Shown: positions 24,100-33,900 of the stretch, one piece after another
Numbering within the stretch: position 1 is the first letter of the stretch
Layout of the letters: every line of letters begins with the position of its first letter
Source of the DNA: Methylomagnum ishizawai
GTDB lineage: Bacteria > Pseudomonadota > Gammaproteobacteria > Methylococcales > Methylococcaceae
DNA length: 64,000 nucleotides
Direction of reading: 5' to 3'
Assembly (NCBI RefSeq): GCF_900155475.1
Contig: NZ_FXAM01000001.1
Span: 3,358,881 to 3,422,880, forward strand
The notes under the pieces: model-generated
Seen by the model: only the letters and a program-made list of their open reading frames with translations
What the model was told of the DNA's origin: nothing
Databases searched by the model: none
Program-made: the position numbers and the translations under genes

Positions 24100-24818
24100 G
24101 CGTGGGTTGCTTTCCCTGTGGATGGTTGGAACAAGTCGCGGCTTTTGAGGCCGCGGCCATCGAGATAATGCTGGACGACCCGCCGCATCAGGTGTTTGGC
24201 TTCCTTGAGCGCCGCCGGGGTTTCCAGGCGGTCGCGGCCCAGGTCCAGCAGGGTAGAACCGTGGATGGCCCCGGGCTGCCCAGGCGGACAGGCCACCGGG
24301 CCGGATTCGATGTGGTAGGCGTAGGTTTGGGCGGGATCGATGGGTTGGCCGGAACCGGCCTCCCGGTCCAGGCACAGCCCATAGCCCAGGTATTCCAGCA
24401 AACCGACCTCGAAGCCGCGCAGGGCGGGTTCTGGGCAATCTTCGGCCTGGGCGAGCCGCCCCAGCGTGTCCAGGTACAGCCGGAACACTTCCGGGTAGGG
24501 GTCAAGGGGCGGGAGCAGGTACGAGAGCAGTTCGTTCAGGTAGAAGCCGCAGTAGAGCGCGGTGCCGTGCAGGGCGATAGCCGCGCCGCAGGGTTCCGCC
24601 GCCGTCAGCACCGGGAGTTCGCCCCGGCCCGCCCAGGCCAGCCGCAAGGGGGCGAAGCATTGCAGGAGGACGGCAGTTAGATTGCGCCCGCGTTTCGCGC
24701 CCTTGGCGAGCAGGCTCAAGCGGCCTTGTGGCTCCGAGAAAATATCCAGCAGCAGGCTGGTTTCGCGGTAGTCGCGGCGGCGGAGGATGACCGCGTCCTG
24801 GCCGGGTTCATTCGGCAT
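24096..24818 (-). CDS. recO: DNA repair protein RecO
   Basis: This 240-residue protein loads RecA with RecF and RecR at gaps and anneals SSB-coated DNA. The N-terminal OB fold contains [23 protein letters not shown] and AKGAKRG. The central part has [16 protein letters not shown], and the zinc-binding cysteines of some RecO proteins are absent. It overlaps era by 11 bp and pdxJ by 4 bp. Confidence 0.94.
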   Translation of the reverse strand: MPNEPGQDAVILRRRDYRETSLLLDIFSEPQGRLSLLAKGAKRGRNLTAVLLQCFAPLRLAWAGRGELPVLTAAEPCGAAIALHGTALYCGFYLNELLSYLLPPLDPYPEVFRLYLDTLGRLAQAEDCPEPALRGFEVGLLEYLGYGLCLDREAGSGQPIDPAQTYAYHIESGPVACPPGQPGAIHGSTLLDLGRDRLETPAALKEAKHLMRRVVQHYLDGRGLKSRDLFQPSTGKATHA

Positions 24819-25689
24819 AACCCAGGCTGCGTAGGGCGCGTTCGTCGTCCGACCAGTTTTCCTTGACCTTGACCCAGAGTTGCAGGAACACCTTGCCCTC
24901 GGTCAGGCGCTCCAAATCCTGGCGGGCGCGTTCGCCGACCTTTTTCAGCACTTCGCCCTGCTGGCCGATGACGATGGCTTTCTGGCCTTCCCGCTCCACC
25001 CAGATCAAGGCGGCGATGCGGGTCAGTTTGCCCTCGGTCTGGTATTGCTCAATCTCCACGCTGAGGGCGTGGGGTACTTCCTGGCCCAGCGACCTGATCA
25101 GCTTCTCGCGGATGATTTCCGCCGCCAGGAACCTGAGGCTGCGGTCGGTGAGTTGGTCTTGGTCGAAGATCGGTTCGCCCTCGGGCAGGAGTTCCATGAT
25201 CTTGTGTTCCAGCGCGTCCAGATTGTGGCCGCGCAGGGCCGAGGCCGGGATCAGGGCGGCGAAGGGATGGCGCTGCTGGGCGCTTTCCAGGAAGGGCAGC
25301 AGGGCGGCTTTATCCTCCAGCCGGTCCACCTTGTTGATGACCAGGATCACCGGGGCGGCGGAGGTCTGGATGCGTTCCAGCACCAGGTCGTCCTCGGCCA
25401 GCCACACGGGCCGGTCCACGATCCACACGATCACGTCCACGTCCAGCAACGCCGTGCCCGCCGTGCGGTTGAGATAGCGGTTCATGGCCCGCTTCTGGCT
25501 GGCGTGGATGCCGGGGGTATCGACGAATACCGCCTGCCCCGCCTCCGTGGTTTTGATGCCGTGGATGCGGTGGCGGGTGGTCTGCGGGCGGCGCGAGGTG
25601 ATGCTGATTTTCTGGCCGATCAGATGGTTGAGTAGGGTCGATTTGCCCACGTTGGGGCGGCCCACCAGGGCGACATAACCTGCTTTCAT
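24808..25689 (-). CDS. era: GTPase Era
   Basis: This 293-residue GTPase matures 16S rRNA 3' ends and assembles the 30S subunit. G1 is GRPNVGKS (11-18), G2/G3 are QTTRHRIHG and DTPGIH, and G4 is NKVD. A C-terminal KH domain includes IVIGQQGEVLKKVG. The start overlaps the rnc stop by 4 bp. Confidence 0.97.
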   Translation of the reverse strand: MKAGYVALVGRPNVGKSTLLNHLIGQKISITSRRPQTTRHRIHGIKTTEAGQAVFVDTPGIHASQKRAMNRYLNRTAGTALLDVDVIVWIVDRPVWLAEDDLVLERIQTSAAPVILVINKVDRLEDKAALLPFLESAQQRHPFAALIPASALRGHNLDALEHKIMELLPEGEPIFDQDQLTDRSLRFLAAEIIREKLIRSLGQEVPHALSVEIEQYQTEGKLTRIAALIWVEREGQKAIVIGQQGEVLKKVGERARQDLERLTEGKVFLQLWVKVKENWSDDERALRSLGYAE

Positions 25690-26378
25690 GATTTGAATCC
25701 GAAGTCCTGGACCAGTTTGGCCAGCATTTTCTCGGCGGCTTGCTGCTCGGCTTTCTTACGCGAGGAGCCGGTACCCTCGCAGGTCTCGGCGGTCAGCGCG
25801 ATGCGGCATTCCACCACGAAGGTTTGGTCGTGCGGTTGGCCGACCACCGATTTGAGGATATAGACCGGCAATTCCAGGCCACGGGCCTGCATGGCTTCCT
25901 GGAGCCGGGTCTTGGGGTCTTTCTTCCAATCCTGCACCGACAGGGCCTCGATCTGCTCGGCGAATTGGTTGAGGATCCAATGGCGGCAGGCGTCCATGCC
26001 CTGGTCCACCAGCAGGGCGCCGATCAAGGCTTCCAGGGCGTCGGACAGGATGGAATCGCGCCGGTAGCCGCCGCTCTTGAGTTCCCCCGAACCCAGGATG
26101 AGATAGTCGCCGAGGTTCAGCCTGCGGGCGAGGTTGGCGAGCGAGGTCTGGTTGACCAGCATGGCCCGCAAGCGGCTGAGGACGCCCTCGTCGGCGTCGC
26201 GGAATTTGCCGTACAGGCGTTCGGCGATCACAAAACCCAACACCGCATCCCCGAGGAATTCCAGCCGTTCGTTGTTATCCGATTCGGCGCTGCGATGGGT
26301 GAGGGCGCGCTTCACCAGCAGCGGATTCCTGAAGTGCAGGCCCAGTTTCCTGGTGAGTTTTTCCGGCTCTTGGATCAA
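25686..26378 (-). CDS. rnc: Ribonuclease III
   Basis: This 230-residue enzyme cuts double-stranded RNA in rRNA precursors. The catalytic signature is NERLEFLGDAVL (about 36-47), and DALEALIGALLVDQG carries further metal ligands. The C-terminal double-stranded RNA-binding domain ends GTGSSRKKAEQQAAEKML. It overlaps the DUF4845 gene upstream by 4 bp. Confidence 0.97.
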   Translation of the reverse strand: MIQEPEKLTRKLGLHFRNPLLVKRALTHRSAESDNNERLEFLGDAVLGFVIAERLYGKFRDADEGVLSRLRAMLVNQTSLANLARRLNLGDYLILGSGELKSGGYRRDSILSDALEALIGALLVDQGMDACRHWILNQFAEQIEALSVQDWKKDPKTRLQEAMQARGLELPVYILKSVVGQPHDQTFVVECRIALTAETCEGTGSSRKKAEQQAAEKMLAKLVQDFGFKS

Positions 26379-26752
26379 CGTGCGGCTACCTCAATAGAAT
26401 CGTCGAAATGGGCGACGATATCGATATTGCCCATGATGGGCTGGGTGACATCATAAGCGATTTGTATCGTTATACCGGAACCGTCCTTGGTGATATAAAC
26501 ATTATCCTTGGTGACACTGTTGATCATGTCGATATCCCAGTGTTTCGCTAGGCTAAGGAGGACTTCCTGCTTGGATCGCGTCGCCAAGTTGGCATCGCTT
26601 TTCAAGGATTCCAGGGAAGCGACCACTTTGTAGTGGTCCAGGTAAATCGGGCCGATCTTGATAATCAGCATCGCGAAAAAGCCGACCAAGCACATCAGCA
26701 ACGCGAAGCCGAGGAAGGTCATGCCACCTTGGCGAACGGGAGTTTGATTCAT
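26375..26752 (-). CDS. DUF4845 membrane protein
   Basis: This 125-residue protein has one N-terminal helix (FLGFALLMCLVGFFAMLI) and a small periplasmic domain. DUF4845 proteins are found between lepB and rnc in many gammaproteobacteria, as here. The function is unknown; location suggests a link to signal peptidase or RNase III processing. Confidence 0.85.
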   Translation of the reverse strand: MNQTPVRQGGMTFLGFALLMCLVGFFAMLIIKIGPIYLDHYKVVASLESLKSDANLATRSKQEVLLSLAKHWDIDMINSVTKDNVYITKDGSGITIQIAYDVTQPIMGNIDIVAHFDDSIEVAAR

Positions 26753-26811
26753 GGACCATGCCCCTAATTATGGTGGTTACGAGAGCGACGCCCGTTTGGG
26801 AAGCCCCTGGA

Positions 26812-27597
26812 TTATTTTAGCGAGGTGCCGATCCGGTTGAAGGCGATGCCGCCGTCCCAGCTCATCCAGATGAAGAAGGCTTTGCCGACTAGGTTGGCTT
26901 CCGGCACCGTGCCCCAGAACCGGCTGTCGTTGCTATTGTCGCGGTTGTCGCCCATGACGAAGTATTGGCCTTCCGGTACGGTCCATTCGCCTTCCTTCGC
27001 GGCGGGTTCGCCAACCCGCGCCAGGATATCGTGGGTGACGCTGCCCAAATCCTCGCTGAGCAGGGTTTCGCCGCCCCATTGGCTACCCGGTTGGCTGCCT
27101 TCGTAGATTCCCAGCGCGGTCTGCTTAACCGGCTCGCCGTTCACATACACCTGTTTATGGACATAGCCGATGCGGTCGCCGGGGAGGCCAACGATGCGCT
27201 TGATGTAATCCATGGTCGGGTCTTTGGGATAGCGGAACACCACGATATCGCCCCGCGCCGGTTGGCCCATCTCCACGATCTTGGTGTTGATGACCGGCAG
27301 GCGGATGCCATAGGTGAATTTGTTGACCAGGATGAAATCCCCGACCAACAGGGTCGGCATCATCGAACCGGAGGGGATGCGGAACGGCTCCACCAGGAAC
27401 GAGCGCAGCAACAAGACGATGAGGACGATGGGAAAGAACGAACGGGCGTATTCCACCAGGATGGGTTCTTTATCCGGGGGCGGCGGTTCCACGCCTTGAA
27501 CCCGCAGCATCAGCACATAGCCACCCCACACCACGCCGGTCACCAAGGTCGCCAGCACCAGGAAAAAAGAAAAATCGAAGTCCATGCCGCCGCCCAT
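26812..27597 (-). CDS. lepB: Signal peptidase I
   Basis: This 261-residue inner-membrane peptidase removes signal peptides from exported proteins. Two N-terminal transmembrane helices (to about residue 75) are followed by the catalytic serine in PSGSMMPTL and the lysine in YIKRIVGLPGD. MGDNRDNSNDSRFWG is a conserved box. The start shares its A with the lepA stop codon. Confidence 0.96.
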   Translation of the reverse strand: MGGGMDFDFSFFLVLATLVTGVVWGGYVLMLRVQGVEPPPPDKEPILVEYARSFFPIVLIVLLLRSFLVEPFRIPSGSMMPTLLVGDFILVNKFTYGIRLPVINTKIVEMGQPARGDIVVFRYPKDPTMDYIKRIVGLPGDRIGYVHKQVYVNGEPVKQTALGIYEGSQPGSQWGGETLLSEDLGSVTHDILARVGEPAAKEGEWTVPEGQYFVMGDNRDNSNDSRFWGTVPEANLVGKAFFIWMSWDGGIAFNRIGTSLK

Positions 27598-29402
27598 CAG
27601 GAATCTTTGTTGACGCGCAGGACCGCGAGGAAGGCTTCCTGCGGGATGTCGATCTTGCCCACTTGTTTCATGCGTTTCTTGCCCGCTTTTTGTTTTTCCA
27701 GCAGTTTGCGTTTACGGCTGATGTCGCCGCCGTAGCATTTGGCCAACACGTTCTTACGCATGGCCTTGACCGTGGAGCGGGCGATGATCTTGGAGCCGAT
27801 GGCGGCTTGGATGGCGACCTCGAACATCTGCCGCGGGATCAAATCCTTCATGCGTTCCACCAAATCGCGGCCCCGGCTTTGGCTGATATCGCGGTGGACG
27901 ATCAGGGACAGGGCGTCCACCCGCTCGTCGTTGATGAGGATGTCCAGCTTGACCAGGGGCGCGGCCTGGAAGCGCTTGAATTCGTAGTCGAACGAGGCGA
28001 AACCGCGGCTGACCGATTTGAGCCGGTCGAAGAAATCCAACACTACTTCGCTCAGGGGCAATTCGAAATTGATCGCCACCTGCCCGCCCATGTATTGCAT
28101 GTTCTTCTGCACGCCGCGCTTTTCGATGCATAGAGTGATGACGTTGCCGAGATAATCCTGCGGCACCAGGATATGGGCTTCGATGATGGGCTCGCGCACT
28201 TCCTCGATTTCGTTGGGCGAGGGCAGTTTCGAGGGGTTGTCGATCTGGATCGTGGAGTCGTCGGACTTCAGGACTTCGTAGACCACGGTGGGGGCCGTGG
28301 TGATGAGGTCGAGGTCGTATTCGCGTTCCAGCCGCTCCTGGATGATTTCCATGTGCAACATGCCGAGGAAGCCGCAGCGGAAGCCGAAGCCCAGCGCCTG
28401 CGAGGTCTCGGGCTCGTATTGCAGGGCGGCGTCGTTGAGGTTGAGCTTGTTCAGCGCCTCGCGCAAATCCTCGTAATCGTCGGATTCGACCGGATACAGC
28501 CCGGCGAACACCCTGGGCTGGACCTTCTGGAAGCCCGGCAAGGGCGTTTCGCACGGGTGGTCGCTGACGGTGATGGTGTCGCCGACCGGGGCACCGAAGA
28601 TGTCCTTGATCCCGGCGATGACATAGCCCACCTGCCCGCAACCCAGTTGTTCCATGTCCAAGGGCTTGGGGGTGAACACACCCAGCTTTTCCACCTGATG
28701 GCTCTTTCCGGTGGACATAATCACTATCTTTTGTTTCCGCTTGATGGAGCCATTCACCACCCGCACCAAGGACACCACACCCAAATAATTATCGAACCAG
28801 GAATCGATGATCAGGGCTTGGACCGGAGCATCCGGGTCGCCGGTCGGGGCGGGGACTTTGGCGACCAGTTGTTCCAACAAGTCGTCGATGCCGAGGCCGG
28901 TCTTGGCGCTGATCCTCAGCGCCTCGTCGGCGGGCACACCTATGATTTCCTCGATTTCGGTGCAAACCTTGTCCGGGTCCGCCGAGGGCAGGTCGATCTT
29001 GTTCAACACCGGCAGGACTTCCAGCCCTTGCTCGATGGCGGTATAGCAGTTAGCAACGCTTTGCGCCTCGACGCCCTGGGCGGCATCGACCACCAGCAAA
29101 GCCCCTTCGCAAGCCGCCAGCGAGCGCGACACCTCGTAGGAGAAATCGACGTGGCCGGGCGTGTCGATCAGGTTGAGCTGATAGGTTTCGCCATCCCGCG
29201 CCTGGTAATTCAAGGTCACGCTCTGCGCCTTGATGGTGATGCCGCGTTCGCGCTCGATGTCCATCGAGTCGAGGACTTGGGCGGACATTTCCCGCTCGCT
29301 CAAGCCCCCGCAAATCTGGATGAAACGATCCGCCAGCGTCGATTTGCCATGGTCGATATGGGCGATGATGGAGAAATTACGGATGTGTTTTTGTTCGGCC
29401 AC
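27597..29402 (-). CDS. lepA: Elongation factor 4 (LepA)
   Basis: This 601-residue ribosomal GTPase affects translocation and initiation quality. G1 is AHIDHGKST (14-22), followed by [12 protein letters not shown] and NKIDLP. The C-terminal domain with [26 protein letters not shown] is specific to LepA. It is followed directly by lepB. Confidence 0.98.
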   Translation of the reverse strand: MAEQKHIRNFSIIAHIDHGKSTLADRFIQICGGLSEREMSAQVLDSMDIERERGITIKAQSVTLNYQARDGETYQLNLIDTPGHVDFSYEVSRSLAACEGALLVVDAAQGVEAQSVANCYTAIEQGLEVLPVLNKIDLPSADPDKVCTEIEEIIGVPADEALRISAKTGLGIDDLLEQLVAKVPAPTGDPDAPVQALIIDSWFDNYLGVVSLVRVVNGSIKRKQKIVIMSTGKSHQVEKLGVFTPKPLDMEQLGCGQVGYVIAGIKDIFGAPVGDTITVSDHPCETPLPGFQKVQPRVFAGLYPVESDDYEDLREALNKLNLNDAALQYEPETSQALGFGFRCGFLGMLHMEIIQERLEREYDLDLITTAPTVVYEVLKSDDSTIQIDNPSKLPSPNEIEEVREPIIEAHILVPQDYLGNVITLCIEKRGVQKNMQYMGGQVAINFELPLSEVVLDFFDRLKSVSRGFASFDYEFKRFQAAPLVKLDILINDERVDALSLIVHRDISQSRGRDLVERMKDLIPRQMFEVAIQAAIGSKIIARSTVKAMRKNVLAKCYGGDISRKRKLLEKQKAGKKRMKQVGKIDIPQEAFLAVLRVNKDS

Positions 29403-29406
29403 GGGC

Positions 29407-30831
29407 TCAGTCCTTGAGTTTCAGGGCCAGGAACAAGGAACTGCCGCGCCTTTGCACCAGCATCGCCACGGATTTGCCCTTGGGCAGGTTCTTCACCAGG
29501 TCTTTGAAATGATTCAAGTCTTTCACGGTTTGGTCTTGGACCCGGAGGATCACGTCGCCGCGCCGGAGTCCCGCGTCGTAGGCCGGGCCGGGCGTGACAC
29601 CCTGCACCAGCACGCCGTTCTTCGGCACTTCCAGTTGTTCGCGCATTTCCGGGGTGAGGTTGATGGCGTTGAGTCCCAGGCGCTTGAGGGTTTCGCCGCC
29701 TGTCGGTTCTTCCTTGCCGCTGGCTATCGCCGGTTCTTCTTCCGGCAGGGAGCCGATCTTGAGCTGAATATCCTTGGGCGAACCCTGGCGCAGCACCTTG
29801 ACCGTGGCGGTGTCGCCGATCTTGGTCATGCCGACCAAGGGCGGCAGTTCGGCGGAGGCGTTGATTTCCTGGCCATTGAAGGCAGTGATGATATCGCCGA
29901 TCTGGAGACCGGCCTGTTCCGCCGGACTCTTGGGCAGGATTTTGGAGACCAGGGCGCCTTCCGGTTTCTTCATGCCGAAGGATTCGGCCAGTTCGCGGGT
30001 CACATCCTGGATTTGCACGCCTAGCCAGCCGCGTGAAACATGGCCTTGGGATTTCAGTTGATCGACCACCCGCATCGCGACTTCGGTGGGGATGGCGAAC
30101 GATAGCCCCATGAAACCGCCGGTACGGCTATAAATCTGCGAATTGACCCCGATCACTTCGCCGTCGAGGTTGAACAAGGGACCGCCGGAATTGCCGGGAT
30201 TGATCGCCACATCGGTCTGGATGAAAGGCACGTAGTTATCGCTTGGGAGGCTGCGGCCCTTGGCGCTGACGATGCCGGCGGTCACCGAATGGTCGAAACC
30301 GAACGGCGAGCCGATGGCCAGCACCCATTCGCCGACCTTGAGCTTATCGGCGGAACCCATCTTCACCGTCGGCAAATCCTGGGCATCGACCTTGAGCAGG
30401 GCGATATCGCTACGCTTGTCGGAGCCGACCAGCTTGGCGACCAATTCGCGGCGGTCTTGCAGGCGTACCACGATCTCGTCGGCATCCTTCACCACATGGT
30501 GGTTGGTGATGATGTAGCCGTCCGGCGAAATCACGAAGCCGGAACCCAGGGATTTGGATTCGCTGGGTTCGCCGCCTTCGGGACCACCCTCGCCGAAATA
30601 GCGGCGCAGGAAATCGTCGAAAGGCGTGCCCTCGGGCGGCGGTTCCATGCCTTCCGGCAGTTCCGGGCGTTCGACCGCGGCCATTTTCTGGGTGGTGCTG
30701 ATGTTGACCACGGCCGAGCTGTTCTTTTCGACCAGCACGGTGAAATCGGGTAATTGGGCGGTGGCGGACGGCGGCACGGTCGCCAGCAAGGAAAAGCATA
30801 GGAGCGCCGCGGCCCACTTGGATTTAAGCAT
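29407..30831 (-). CDS. degQ: Periplasmic serine protease DegQ/MucD
   Basis: This 474-residue HtrA-family protease degrades misfolded envelope proteins. It has a signal peptide ([19 protein letters not shown]), then a trypsin-like domain with triad residues in TNHHVV (His), RSDIALLKV (Asp) and NPGNSGGPL (Ser), and two PDZ domains ([11 protein letters not shown] and [21 protein letters not shown]). ATG 30831 is chosen because the signal peptide begins there. Its place after rseC in the sigma-E operon matches mucD. Confidence 0.95.
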   Translation of the reverse strand: MLKSKWAAALLCFSLLATVPPSATAQLPDFTVLVEKNSSAVVNISTTQKMAAVERPELPEGMEPPPEGTPFDDFLRRYFGEGGPEGGEPSESKSLGSGFVISPDGYIITNHHVVKDADEIVVRLQDRRELVAKLVGSDKRSDIALLKVDAQDLPTVKMGSADKLKVGEWVLAIGSPFGFDHSVTAGIVSAKGRSLPSDNYVPFIQTDVAINPGNSGGPLFNLDGEVIGVNSQIYSRTGGFMGLSFAIPTEVAMRVVDQLKSQGHVSRGWLGVQIQDVTRELAESFGMKKPEGALVSKILPKSPAEQAGLQIGDIITAFNGQEINASAELPPLVGMTKIGDTATVKVLRQGSPKDIQLKIGSLPEEEPAIASGKEEPTGGETLKRLGLNAINLTPEMREQLEVPKNGVLVQGVTPGPAYDAGLRRGDVILRVQDQTVKDLNHFKDLVKNLPKGKSVAMLVQRRGSSLFLALKLKD

Positions 30832-30890
30832 GACTAACTCCCAAGTTATCAGGGAACCATAGGGTAAGGAATGGGATGGGGACAGCGCGA

Positions 30891-31334
30891 TCAGCCGAGT
30901 TTCCGCAATACCACGGGGCGCGGTGTATTGCGCGAGGACAGCCGTGAAAATTTCAGGAAGGCGAGGGTCGCGGCCAGACCGGCCAAACCGCCCGAGGCGG
31001 CCGCCGGATCGGCGGGGGTGGCAAAAGCGTCGCCCAGCGTTTGGCCCAGGAGGGCACCGGCCAGCAGTCCCAGCAGTGGTAGCAGGTAGATCGCGAACGA
31101 GCCTTTGACGATGGCCCCTTCTTCGATCCCCAGGACCACGCGGTCGCCCACCCGCACCTCGATGGGGGAAGACACCGCGAGGCGGGCCAGATCGGGCTTG
31201 CCTTGTTCCAGGTAATCGGCGACACCGGCGGTGGCGCAGGGGGTTTTGCAAGCAGCGCAGGCCGATTGCCGGGGTTTCCCCACCCAGACTTGATCGGCTT
31301 CGACGCGGATGACCAGGGCCTCTTCTTCGATCAT
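30891..31334 (-). CDS. rseC: SoxR-reducing/sigma-E regulator RseC (MucC-like)
   Basis: This 147-residue membrane protein has a Cys cluster CAACKTPCATAG near residues 25-36 and two helices (FAIYLLPLLGLLAGALLG and ASGGLAGLAATLAFL). RseC proteins act in sigma-E control or in reducing SoxR. The start at 31334 overlaps the rseB stop by 4 bp. Confidence 0.85.
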   Translation of the reverse strand: MIEEEALVIRVEADQVWVGKPRQSACAACKTPCATAGVADYLEQGKPDLARLAVSSPIEVRVGDRVVLGIEEGAIVKGSFAIYLLPLLGLLAGALLGQTLGDAFATPADPAAASGGLAGLAATLAFLKFSRLSSRNTPRPVVLRKLG

Positions 31335-32338
31335 GGCTGTTCCGTATCCCGGTGGCGCAGGCCGTGGGCGATGGCCTCCACGGTTTTGGCGGGCACCTCG
31401 CCCATCACGGTCGCGAGGTAATCGCCGATCTTGACGGACTCGGCGTTGATGGTGCCGATTTTCTTGGGATGCTCCTTGGGCGGGCCGCTTTTCTGGTCCT
31501 CGATATAGATCGAGACCGAGGAAAAACCGTCGCTCAGAAGGATATGCTCGACCTTGCGGTCGTTCGGCGGGCGCTGCAAGTGGCTGTACGACACGATTTG
31601 GAAGCCATCCGGCACATCGTGCAATTCCCAGTGTAAGGAATCCAGCGGCAGGGCTTCGCGCTGGCTGGTTTGCCGGGTGAATTGGTCGGTGGGCATCGAG
31701 GGGCTGAGGTCGCCGCTGGCGAAGCTGGGTTCGAGGTCCAGCGAGGTGAACACCATTTGTTCGATCGCTTGTCCGTCTTCGCCCAGAATCTCGAACTTGA
31801 GCGGCAGCTTGGAGTCGGTGTCGATCCAAATGCGCCGGGCATAGCGGTAAGCGTCGAGCGGCGCGATATCGACCACTTGCGACAAGCGGCGGGCCACGTA
31901 TTCCTGTCCTTTCAATTCGACCCGGTAATCGCGGGACAACTGGGTCAGGTCGTCCGGGATATCCAGCAACACCGAACGGGTGGAAGGTTTATTCTCGATG
32001 AAGACCGTTTTGGTTTCGGGGTAGTAGCAGGCCACTTTCTGGGCATCGCGCACCACTTCCCGCAAGGGGCTGTTCATCGAGACCAAACGTTCCTGCTCCT
32101 TGCCGCCATTGACGGCGTGGAACAATTGGAAGCTTTCGACCTGCTTATCCTTGAGGTAGGCGACGGTGCCCTTGTAGTTGAGCTGGCCCACGGCATGGCG
32201 CATATCGGTGAGCCAGCCCAAGGCCGGCGGCTGTGGTGGGGCCACCGGCTCGGCAACGAGGCCCAGCGCCGCCAATAGGCATAAGGCACCCAAGCCTGTG
32301 GCCAAGCCCTTGCGGAGCCGGGATGGCGGGAACGACAT
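31331..32338 (-). CDS. rseB: Periplasmic sigma-E regulator RseB (MucB)
   Basis: This 335-residue periplasmic protein binds RseA and shields it from proteolysis until mislocalised lipids or LPS are sensed. It has a signal peptide (GLATGLGALCLLAALGLVAEP), a MucB lipoprotein-like N-terminal domain (YKGTVAYLKDKQVESFQLFH) and a C-terminal RseA-binding domain. ATG 32338 is preferred over a GTG at 32350. Confidence 0.9.
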   Translation of the reverse strand: MSFPPSRLRKGLATGLGALCLLAALGLVAEPVAPPQPPALGWLTDMRHAVGQLNYKGTVAYLKDKQVESFQLFHAVNGGKEQERLVSMNSPLREVVRDAQKVACYYPETKTVFIENKPSTRSVLLDIPDDLTQLSRDYRVELKGQEYVARRLSQVVDIAPLDAYRYARRIWIDTDSKLPLKFEILGEDGQAIEQMVFTSLDLEPSFASGDLSPSMPTDQFTRQTSQREALPLDSLHWELHDVPDGFQIVSYSHLQRPPNDRKVEHILLSDGFSSVSIYIEDQKSGPPKEHPKKIGTINAESVKIGDYLATVMGEVPAKTVEAIAHGLRHRDTEQP

Positions 32339-32356
32339 GAGCGCGGCCACCAGCGG

Positions 32357-32881
32357 TTAGCGCGGGGAGCCGGAACTGACCAACCGCACCGAGGGCAACA
32401 TGCCCTGGGCACCGGACAGATAGGCGGTTTCATAATGGGCGACCAGATAGTCGCGGAACTCCGGATCGACCGAGGCTTGGGTGTCGCCGGCCTGGCCGAT
32501 GACGTTCGGGCCGTTCATCGGGGAATAATCATGCAGGGATTGCCCCACCATCACCGCCACGGCGGCTAGGGATGCGGCCAAGGCCAGGGTGACGGCCTTA
32601 TCCCGATAGCCCATATCGCGCCGGGTGGCGGATTTGGCGGCTTGTGGGGCCAGGATGGTGGGTTCGTCGGCCAGCGCGGCGCTGATGCGGTCCACGAAGC
32701 CGCTATCGGGCACCAAACTGGATTGGGAGCGCAGCGCCATACCGACTAGGTTGTAGCGGTGCCATTGCGCCCGCAAGGCGGGATCGGACTCGATCCCGGC
32801 CAGTAATTTCAAGGATTCATCGCGCCCCAACTCATCGTCGAGCATGAGGCTCAGCTTCTGCTTTAGGCTGTCTTCGATCAT
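32357..32881 (-). CDS. rseA: Anti-sigma-E factor RseA (MucA)
   Basis: This 174-residue single-pass membrane protein holds RpoE at the inner membrane. The N-terminal LKQKLSLMLDDELGRDES and AQWHRYNLVGMALRS are the sigma-binding domain. The helix is near ALAASLAAVAVMVG, and the periplasmic tail ends near HYETAYLSGAQGMLPSV, probably the RseB/protease contact. ATG 32881 has AGGGG upstream; a longer start at 32911 is less likely. Confidence 0.9.
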   Translation of the reverse strand: MIEDSLKQKLSLMLDDELGRDESLKLLAGIESDPALRAQWHRYNLVGMALRSQSSLVPDSGFVDRISAALADEPTILAPQAAKSATRRDMGYRDKAVTLALAASLAAVAVMVGQSLHDYSPMNGPNVIGQAGDTQASVDPEFRDYLVAHYETAYLSGAQGMLPSVRLVSSGSPR

Positions 32882-32891
32882 GGACGTGCCC

Positions 32892-33464
32892 CTAACCAAG
32901 TAAATGTTCAAGTTTCTTGTCGATGGCCTCGCGGGCCCGGAAAATCCTGGACCTCACGGTACCTACCGGACAATTCATGACTTGCGCGATTTCGTCATAG
33001 CTCAAGCCATCGAACTCGCGCAAACTGATCGCCGTGCGTAATTCTTCTGGAAGTTCGTCTAAAGCCAATTGGATTACTTCTGCCAGTTCTTCGCTCAGCA
33101 CGAGACCCTCGGGAGTCTCGTTGTCTTTTAGACGAACCGCGGATTCGAATTGTTCCGCCTCGTCTATATCGATCTCGTCGTCGGAAGGACGCCGCGCCCG
33201 CATCGCCAAATGGTTTTTGGCGGTATTGATCGCGATCCGGTAAAGCCAGGTATAAAACGCGCTCTCGCCGCGGAAACCTGGCAAGGCCCGATAGGCTTTG
33301 ATAAAGGATTCTTGGGCAACGTCCAAGGCTTCGTGAGGGTCTTTGATGTATCGGTTGATCAACTGGGCGATCTTGTATTGATACTTGCGGACGAGGATAT
33401 CGAACGCTTTTTTGTTGCCCTGCTGTACCTGCCGGACCAATTCCTCGTCGAGTTGTTCTCCCAT
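32892..33464 (-). CDS. rpoE: RNA polymerase sigma factor RpoE (AlgU-like)
   Basis: This 190-residue ECF sigma factor of the envelope stress response has region 2 (HEALDVAQESFIKAYRALPGFRG, with YTWLYRIAINTAKN) and region 4 (LPEELRTAISLREFDGLSYDEIAQVMNCPVGTVRSR). It starts the rpoE-rseA-rseB-rseC-degQ operon, which continues into lepA. I do not see a clear GAACTT/TCTGA autoregulatory promoter upstream. Confidence 0.97.
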   Translation of the reverse strand: MGEQLDEELVRQVQQGNKKAFDILVRKYQYKIAQLINRYIKDPHEALDVAQESFIKAYRALPGFRGESAFYTWLYRIAINTAKNHLAMRARRPSDDEIDIDEAEQFESAVRLKDNETPEGLVLSEELAEVIQLALDELPEELRTAISLREFDGLSYDEIAQVMNCPVGTVRSRIFRAREAIDKKLEHLLG

Positions 33465-33900
33465 TCCGGGGAATCCTTACGTAAGGGGGCGTCCGCCCTC
33501 GACGGCGGGTCGCCAGGGTTCGAGCGCGGGCGACCGTGGACTGATGGTCGGGGATTGTCGTCTGGGCGTGGATGCTGTAATTCCTGGGATGGCGATAAAA
33601 CCTTCCGAATCCGGCCCAGTGTTGCCAAAAAGCATTATCGTCGTTTACCCGGCACCGTTCAATCGGTGTTCCCGCCCATATCGGTGGGCGCTGGGCCCGC
33701 TGGGGCGATTCGCCATCTCCGCCGATCCCTCCTGGGCCGAACCGCCCACATTGTAACCACCCACCGCCCGAATCCGGCACGGGGCTTGTTGAAACAGAGC
33801 GCACCCGGCCCATGGCATTTCCGGCAGGCGCTTGGACCGCTGTTTAAGGGCGGGGAGTTTTACAGTAGGATGACGGGATTCCTTAAATCCGGTTTCAACG
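33465..33900. other. Divergent rpoE/nadB intergenic region
   Basis: This 436-bp GC-rich region lies between rpoE (minus) and nadB (plus) and must contain both promoters. I searched by eye for a sigma-E type box (GAACTT-16/17-TCTGA) and for -24/-12 elements and found nothing convincing. No RNA gene or riboswitch is evident; TTTACAGTAGGATGACGG near 33858 could form part of the nadB leader. Confidence 0.4.

Noticed and set aside
33465-33900. Autoregulated sigma-E promoter upstream of rpoE
   Set aside because: No GAACTT-type -35 with a matching TCTGA -10 at the proper spacing was found by eye; only a partial GGGAACA was seen.
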